A stretch of DNA of 64,000 bases from Hyphomonadaceae bacterium (GTDB lineage Bacteria; Pseudomonadota; Alphaproteobacteria; Caulobacterales; Aquidulcibacteraceae). Under the pieces are notes generated by a model that was not told where the DNA came from, did not search any database, and was given only the letters and a program-made list of their open reading frames with translations. The translations under genes were made by a program, and so were the position numbers. Numbering within the stretch: position 1 is the stretch's first letter; each line of letters begins with the position of its first letter. Location: positions 12,405 through 76,404 of the forward strand of contig JALHQO010000013.1 in NCBI GenBank assembly GCA_022841905.1, in the 5' to 3' direction. Shown here in pieces: positions 60,429-64,000 of the stretch.

Positions 60429-62195
60429 TCACTCCGCCCCGTCGAGCGCCTCGTACGTCACCAGCGTAAAGCGCGTGCGCTCGCTGTCGCGCATTCTTTG
60501 CGCGATGACTTCATGGAGATCGGGCCGCCACGTTGTCCAGCGGTCGATGAAGGCGTTGGCTGCGGCGCGATCGCCGTTGCGTTGCAGCGCCAAGGTTTCG
60601 CGCAGTAGGGACGTCACCGCCCCCGGATAGCGCCGGTGATCGATGCACAGCTGCCCATTCTCGAAGCGCAACGCGCCCTGGTCCAAGAACCAATTCCACT
60701 GGATCAGCTGCATGGTCTGATACGGCTGCTCGCGACGCGGCCGGTTTTTCTGCAGAACACGGCGAATGCCCGAGGCGTAAATTGCTTGCAGCTGTGCGTC
60801 GCTGATCCGTCCGCGCTCGTTTAGAATCCGCGCCGCCGTGAGCGACACCAGGTCCGCCTTCATCTCTTCCAGCAGCGAGGCATTGTCCTCCAGCGCCACA
60901 TCGAGATCGCGGCCATCGGCGGTTTGATCGACGCCGAGATAATGGCCGACCTCGTGCCATAGTGTGCGATAAAAGCCGCCCTCCGGCGTCAGCTGGCTTG
61001 CCTGCGCCGGCACGATCGCCGATTGGAACGCCCGATTCGTCTCCTGGAACAGTTCGTCATTCAGCAGGATGTTGCCGCGCATCAGGATGGTGCGCCCATA
61101 CTGGCGTGCGAGATAGGCGTCGTTGGGCAGGATCGTCGCCGTATTGGCGCCGCGCGCTTGACCGAAATCGGCGATGATATTGTAGACGCCGACCGGAATG
61201 TCGCTACGCACCTCGCGGTGATGCTCATACGGCAGCGCGTTTTCGACCACCTGAATGTCGGCCAAAGCCGCCTGCAACTCATCGCTCCGCGGTCGGTCGC
61301 GCACGAGCAGGGAAAGCGAGAAGAACGTCTTCACTCCGAAGAGGGCATCGTCATAGGTCTCGTAGGCGCCGATCTGCGCATTGAGATTGCCGGTGAATTG
61401 GCCGGTAATCCAAGCTGCGTCGCCGCCCTCATAATCATCCGCCAATAGATCGCGCGCCCGCAACCGCAGATATCGCGCGAACGCTGCATCGCCGCTCTCG
61501 ACGTGCGCCGCCGCCGCATTCAGCCGCTCGTAGATGAAGAAAATGTTCTCTGCGTACGCCACGGAATACGGCACGGCCAGATAATCAGCGCTCTCACGAA
61601 AGCGCGCACGCAAGCCTGGGTGCAAAGTGTCGAGCGCCGGATAGCGATCGAGCGTGCTGAGCGCCCGGCGTCTGTTTTCAGGCGTCGCCGACCACACCAC
61701 GCCGCGATCATCCAGCAATTCGTCGCGGCGCTCCGGATGCGCAGCGAAATAGGCATCCATCGTCTCGCGCGTGACGCCGGCCGGATACACATTTCGCGCC
61801 GGCGCCTCCGGCGCGACGGAGAGAAACGCCTCGCGCGTGTTGTCCAAGGTGGACGCAATTGGCCCGCTGTTCAGCCGAAAGAGATCGTGCTCAAGCGCAA
61901 GCTCCGGATGCGCCGCCAGGTAGTCCGCCGCCGCCAAAGCCTGCGGGTGGCGCTGCTGCAGATAGAGCTGATGCATGCGCTCGCCCGCCTGCAGCAATTC
62001 GCTCACCGCCGCCCGCTCACCCGCGCTCAAGGCGGAGAGGTCGGGATTCAAATGCGTGCGCTGCGTGCGATCCAGGATTTGCTCTATCCGCGCATCGTCC
62101 CAAGCCGGCGCTATGCCGGCGGAGGAGACGGGCGTTGCCCCCGGCGTGGCGCAGGCGGCGAGCGAAACGGCGGCGGCGAACAGGAAATGGCGCAT
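60429..62195 (-). CDS. Lipoprotein zinc peptidase, dipeptidyl-peptidase III (M49)-like
   Basis: 588-aa protein with a lipoprotein signal (MRHFLFAAAVSLAACATPG). The zinc site is FYRTLWHEVGHYLGVDQTADG (HEVGH, two His and catalytic Glu) with a third ligand Glu in ASLLEEMKADLVSLTAA about 30 residues on. The EExxAD pattern is that of M49 peptidases, although the classic motif is HExxGH rather than HExxH. It probably trims peptides in the periplasm. ATG 62195 places the lipobox correctly. The TonB receptor follows in the same frame after one TGA, so the two proteins are tightly linked. Confidence 0.75.
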   Translation of the reverse strand: MRHFLFAAAVSLAACATPGATPVSSAGIAPAWDDARIEQILDRTQRTHLNPDLSALSAGERAAVSELLQAGERMHQLYLQQRHPQALAAADYLAAHPELALEHDLFRLNSGPIASTLDNTREAFLSVAPEAPARNVYPAGVTRETMDAYFAAHPERRDELLDDRGVVWSATPENRRRALSTLDRYPALDTLHPGLRARFRESADYLAVPYSVAYAENIFFIYERLNAAAAHVESGDAAFARYLRLRARDLLADDYEGGDAAWITGQFTGNLNAQIGAYETYDDALFGVKTFFSLSLLVRDRPRSDELQAALADIQVVENALPYEHHREVRSDIPVGVYNIIADFGQARGANTATILPNDAYLARQYGRTILMRGNILLNDELFQETNRAFQSAIVPAQASQLTPEGGFYRTLWHEVGHYLGVDQTADGRDLDVALEDNASLLEEMKADLVSLTAARILNERGRISDAQLQAIYASGIRRVLQKNRPRREQPYQTMQLIQWNWFLDQGALRFENGQLCIDHRRYPGAVTSLLRETLALQRNGDRAAANAFIDRWTTWRPDLHEVIAQRMRDSERTRFTLVTYEALDGAE

Positions 62196-62283
62196 GGCGG
62201 CTAACATGGAGCGCTCAGCCATCGAAGGCGAGACAACTTATCGAAAAGAAGGCGTCAGCCATCCGAAGCTCGCAGCCGGAATG

Positions 62284-62364
62284 CGCCGTCCTCTTACGCT
62301 AAAGCTTCGGAGGACATCCTATTCTCGCTTCGCGAGCGTAGGATGGTGCGGGAAGAGGACTCGG
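62284..62364. repeat. Nested palindromic repeat about 80 bp
   Basis: Outer arms GCCGTCCTCTT and AAGAGGACTCGGC (2-nt bulge), inner arms CATCCTA and TAGGATG, and an apical CTCGC-ttc-GCGAG. A second possible pairing is GTCCTC with GAGGAC around ACGCTAAAGCTTCG. The layout is that of a dispersed REP/MITE-like element. Confidence 0.6.
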
Positions 62365-62562
62365 CATCTTCATCGACCGATTTGAATAAAAAGAGATAAC
62401 TAGATTTCGGATTCGACCCGATACCGACAATGATACCGGCACGTGAGAAGAGTGCCCGAGTTCGAGTGCGCTCTAGGCCATCTTCGCCTTGTTCTTACAG
62501 CAGCTCGCACGCGCGCGGCAAGCGCGAGTTGGACGGTGTTGGATTGTGAGGCCTGTCGTTGG

Positions 62563-62775
62563 CCAGTGTTTCCCCCTTCCCAGAACCGCACTGGCGGGCC
62601 GCCGGCGATCTCACTGAGCAGACCTGCGCCGCACGGGCGCGACCCTGATGGCGGAGATCGGCGTCTCCGGCGATGTGATCAGCCGCATTCTAAATCACAC
62701 ACCCCCGGACCCCAGGTCACGAAGATCTATAATCGCTTCGACTACGAGCCGCAGAAGCGTGAGGCGTTGGGGTGA
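62563..62775 (+). pseudogene. Decayed tyrosine-recombinase (P4-type integrase) C-terminus
   Basis: Three integrase-like blocks survive in shifting frames. Frame 1: PVFPPSQNRTGGPPAIS (62563 on). Frame 2: DLRRTGATLMAEIGVSGDVISRILNH (62621 on), which holds the conserved Arg of box II and is preceded by an in-frame TGA. Frame 1 again: GPQVTKIYNRFDYEPQKREAL followed by a stop at 62773-62775, which would hold the nucleophile Tyr. The order is right for a P4-like integrase, but frameshifts and a missing stretch before DLRRT make it non-functional. It marks a former insertion of a mobile element; no clear attachment repeat was found. Confidence 0.75.
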
Positions 62776-62950
62776 AGCCCGTTGAGGGACACCGATCGCC
62801 CGCCTAGTCGCAAGTATTGGGATGGACCGGCCCGAACGTGCCTCTGTCTTGTCGCTCGTATAGCTTTGGCGATAGGGCAGGGATTGGCCCATTCGCGCCG
62901 CTCACAAACGGCCGACGCACACTTGTCGCGGTGGGCACACTTCGGCCAGT

Positions 62951-62984
62951 GATCTTCCCCCGGCCTATGCGCGGCCGGAAGATC
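62951..62984 (-). terminator. Stem-loop downstream of the outer-membrane barrel gene
   Basis: GATCTTCC-ccc-GGCC and GGCC-GGAAGATC form a 12-bp stem with a 3-nt bulge and 7-nt loop, ending about 58 bp past the stop of the minus-strand barrel gene. No T-tract, so terminator function is tentative. Confidence 0.4.
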
Positions 62985-63042
62985 ATCGAGACGCCGCGGC
63001 TCTCCTTGCGGAGTGCTCTTAAACCGAAAGTTGACGAAGCAA

Positions 63043-63786
63043 TTACTGAATGGCGTATGCGCGTTGATACAGCGGCGTCTTCGTTTCGAATGGCGTGGCA
63101 TTGTCTCGTTCGCGCAGCGTGCCGCCCCAATTCCAACGCACGCCGAACGTGAACGTTTCGAAGTCGCCGAACACGTCTAGGTCGAAAGTCTCATACGAAG
63201 CGCGAAAGCTCACCGGCAAGGTGAAGGGTTGCCACTCCGCGTTGACCCCGATTGTGGTAGTGTCGAGATCGCCGCCGCCTGCGTCGAGATTGCCGACGCC
63301 GTAGGCGCCGCCGACGCGGAAATTGTCGGACAGGTACCAGTTCAAACCGACATCGGCATTCCAGCTGTCGAGATCGACCAGAAACTCGGTTTCACCAACG
63401 GTGTAACTGCCGCCGATGACCGTGCTGGGGCCCAGATTAAGGGTGCCTTCGATGCCATAAGCCGTTTCGTTGGTGCTGTCGGAACCATCGGGGTCGATAC
63501 TCGTCTGCGCAACGATGCCGCCGAGACGCCAACCGTCGCCATTGTAGTAGAGATGGCCAGCGAGGGTGTAATGATCGACATCGCCGTCGGTCGAACCGAA
63601 GCCGCCATCGACCTGGTAGCCGATCGAACCGCTGGCAGCGCCGAACGCGGCTTCAGCCTGCCATACATCATCCGTATCTCCGTCAGTGTTTCCGAGGTTG
63701 AGACCAACGTGACCACCGGCCTGAGCCATGGCCGGAGTAGCCGTGAGCAGAGCAGCGGCGGCTGCAAGCAATGCGATTTTCTTCAT
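63043..63786 (-). CDS. Outer-membrane beta-barrel protein
   Basis: 247-aa protein with a signal peptide (MKKIALLAAAAALLTATPAMAQ) and repeated amphipathic strands rich in Gly, Asp and aromatics (GHVGLNLGNTDGDTDDVWQAEAAFGAASGSIGYQVDGGFG, NADVGLNWYLSDNFRVGGAYGVGNL, FTFGVRWNWGGTLRER). Acidic DGD/DGS turns between strands suggest a small porin-like barrel. It does not end in a C-terminal Phe; the last residues TPLYQRAYAIQ look like a short tail after the final strand. GAGGGGGAAA precedes the ATG. Substrate unknown. Confidence 0.78.
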   Translation of the reverse strand: MKKIALLAAAAALLTATPAMAQAGGHVGLNLGNTDGDTDDVWQAEAAFGAASGSIGYQVDGGFGSTDGDVDHYTLAGHLYYNGDGWRLGGIVAQTSIDPDGSDSTNETAYGIEGTLNLGPSTVIGGSYTVGETEFLVDLDSWNADVGLNWYLSDNFRVGGAYGVGNLDAGGGDLDTTTIGVNAEWQPFTLPVSFRASYETFDLDVFGDFETFTFGVRWNWGGTLRERDNATPFETKTPLYQRAYAIQ

Positions 63787-63844
63787 TTTGGTTTCCCCCT
63801 CGGCTAATAAGTGAGCAAACTAAGGCGCTGGGAAAAAGAGCGCG

Positions 63845-63860
63845 CTACCCAAATGGGTAG
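63845..63860. promoter_or_regulatory. Palindromic operator candidate in a divergent promoter region
   Basis: CTACCC-aaat-GGGTAG is a perfect 6-bp-arm palindrome midway between the divergent barrel (start 63786) and lipoprotein (start about 63912) genes. Suited to a dimeric regulator; the regulator is not identifiable here. Confidence 0.4.
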
Positions 63861-63911
63861 TGCGCGCCGGAGATTGGCGGAGGATGATATTGCTCCCAAA
63901 TGGAGCCGCTT

Positions 63912-64000
63912 ATGCGCGTCGCCGTCTCTGCGCTCTGCGCGCTTGCTCTTGCCGCGTGCGAACAAACGGCAACCCATCCGACGCCTGACATACCCCCCTC
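63912..64000 (+). CDS. N-terminus of a lipoprotein (cut by window end)
   Basis: MRVAVSALCALALAACEQTATHPTPDIPP is a lipoprotein signal with lipobox LAAC followed by a Pro/Thr-rich tether; the rest lies beyond the window. ATG 63900 in the same frame is an alternative start. Nothing can be said about the mature protein. Confidence 0.6.
   Translation, partial: MRVAVSALCALALAACEQTATHPTPDIPP

Larger units (their letters stand above)
62196..63042. other. Gene-poor region with palindromes and an integrase relic
   Basis: No intact gene in about 850 bp. It contains the nested palindrome at 62284-62364, the decayed integrase at about 62563-62775 and the stem-loop at 62951-62984, each listed separately. 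Remaining ORF-track frames (62400-62591 -, 62817-63152 +, 62742-63101 -) look random. Confidence 0.6.

Noticed and set aside
62344-62362. On the minus strand GAGTCCTCTTCCCGCACCA looks like a tRNA 3' end and hence an attachment site.
   Set aside because: Spacing is one base short of a canonical T-arm/acceptor end, and no tRNA body adjoins. The stretch is also explained as the complement of the palindrome arm GCCGTCCTCTT.
62817-63152. 111-aa ORF upstream of the barrel gene end.
   Set aside because: Runs into the barrel gene antisense and includes the stem-loop; no family resemblance.

Overview
The window is a high-GC, densely packed chromosomal stretch from an aerobic Gram-negative bacterium, most likely an alphaproteobacterium of the Caulobacterales/Hyphomonadaceae type. 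This is inferred from the lptC-lptA-lptB-rpoN and hpf-ptsN gene blocks, the TonB-dependent receptor, many lipoprotein signals, bacterial NHEJ, and CGTCATCCCGG-type intergenic palindromes. No rRNA, tRNA, CRISPR array or intact mobile element was found. Most genes overlap or abut, so operons are clear.

Layout. 0-5.4 kb: the 3' part of an acyl-CoA synthetase, a PL10 pectate lyase, a class III cyclase fused through a membrane helix to a formylglycine-generating-enzyme-like domain, and a CpdA-like phosphoesterase. 5.4-7.2 kb: a largely empty 570-bp gap, then an unrecognised 279-aa protein overlapping a Phd/YefM-like protein with a histone-H1-like basic tail. 7.2-10.1 kb: glutathione-dependent formaldehyde oxidation. 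10-13.5 kb: a DUF2339 membrane protein and a FAH-family hydrolase. 13.5-19.8 kb (minus): a 5-oxoproline operon (5-oxoprolinase, DUF969 and DUF979 transporter subunits, DUF2891). 19.9-25.9 kb (plus): a three-cluster Fe-S flavoprotein and KorAB 2-oxoglutarate oxidoreductase, with a small exported protein and a C39-like lipoprotein peptidase nested between them. 26-29.3 kb: hydroxyproline catabolism. 29.3-35.1 kb: DUF72, crotonase, lipoprotein, LigD-Ku NHEJ. 35.3-40.5 kb: leucine/isovalerate catabolism (ivd, mccB, mccA). 40.5-48 kb: ptsN, hpf, rpoN and the lptBAC export genes, interrupted by a transporter and a lipoprotein. 48-55.3 kb: a sugar dehydrogenase, a DUF4168 lipoprotein and a MarR-controlled tyrosine-degradation cluster lacking homogentisate dioxygenase. 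55.3-58.4 kb: SDR, FeS-type photolyase, DUF2256, RNase D-like exonuclease. 58.4-64 kb: a TonB receptor in the same frame as an M49-like lipoprotein peptidase, palindromes and a decayed integrase, an outer-membrane barrel and the start of another lipoprotein.

Functional theme. Several neighbouring modules feed amino-acid-derived carbon into central metabolism. 5-oxoproline gives glutamate, hydroxyproline gives 2-oxoglutarate semialdehyde, 2-oxoglutarate gives succinyl-CoA through KorAB, leucine goes through isovaleryl-CoA, and tyrosine through homogentisate. With the peptidase/TonB receptor pair this suggests a peptide- and plant- or animal-debris-consuming lifestyle (inference).

The most unusual items are: paired hairpin (REPIN-like) palindromes inserted in frame inside two unrelated genes, with compensatory changes between copies; the 279-aa/Phd-H1 module; the M49/TonB-receptor pair separated by a single in-frame TGA; the nested C39 pair; and the cyclase-FGE fusion next to a putative cyclic-nucleotide phosphodiesterase.
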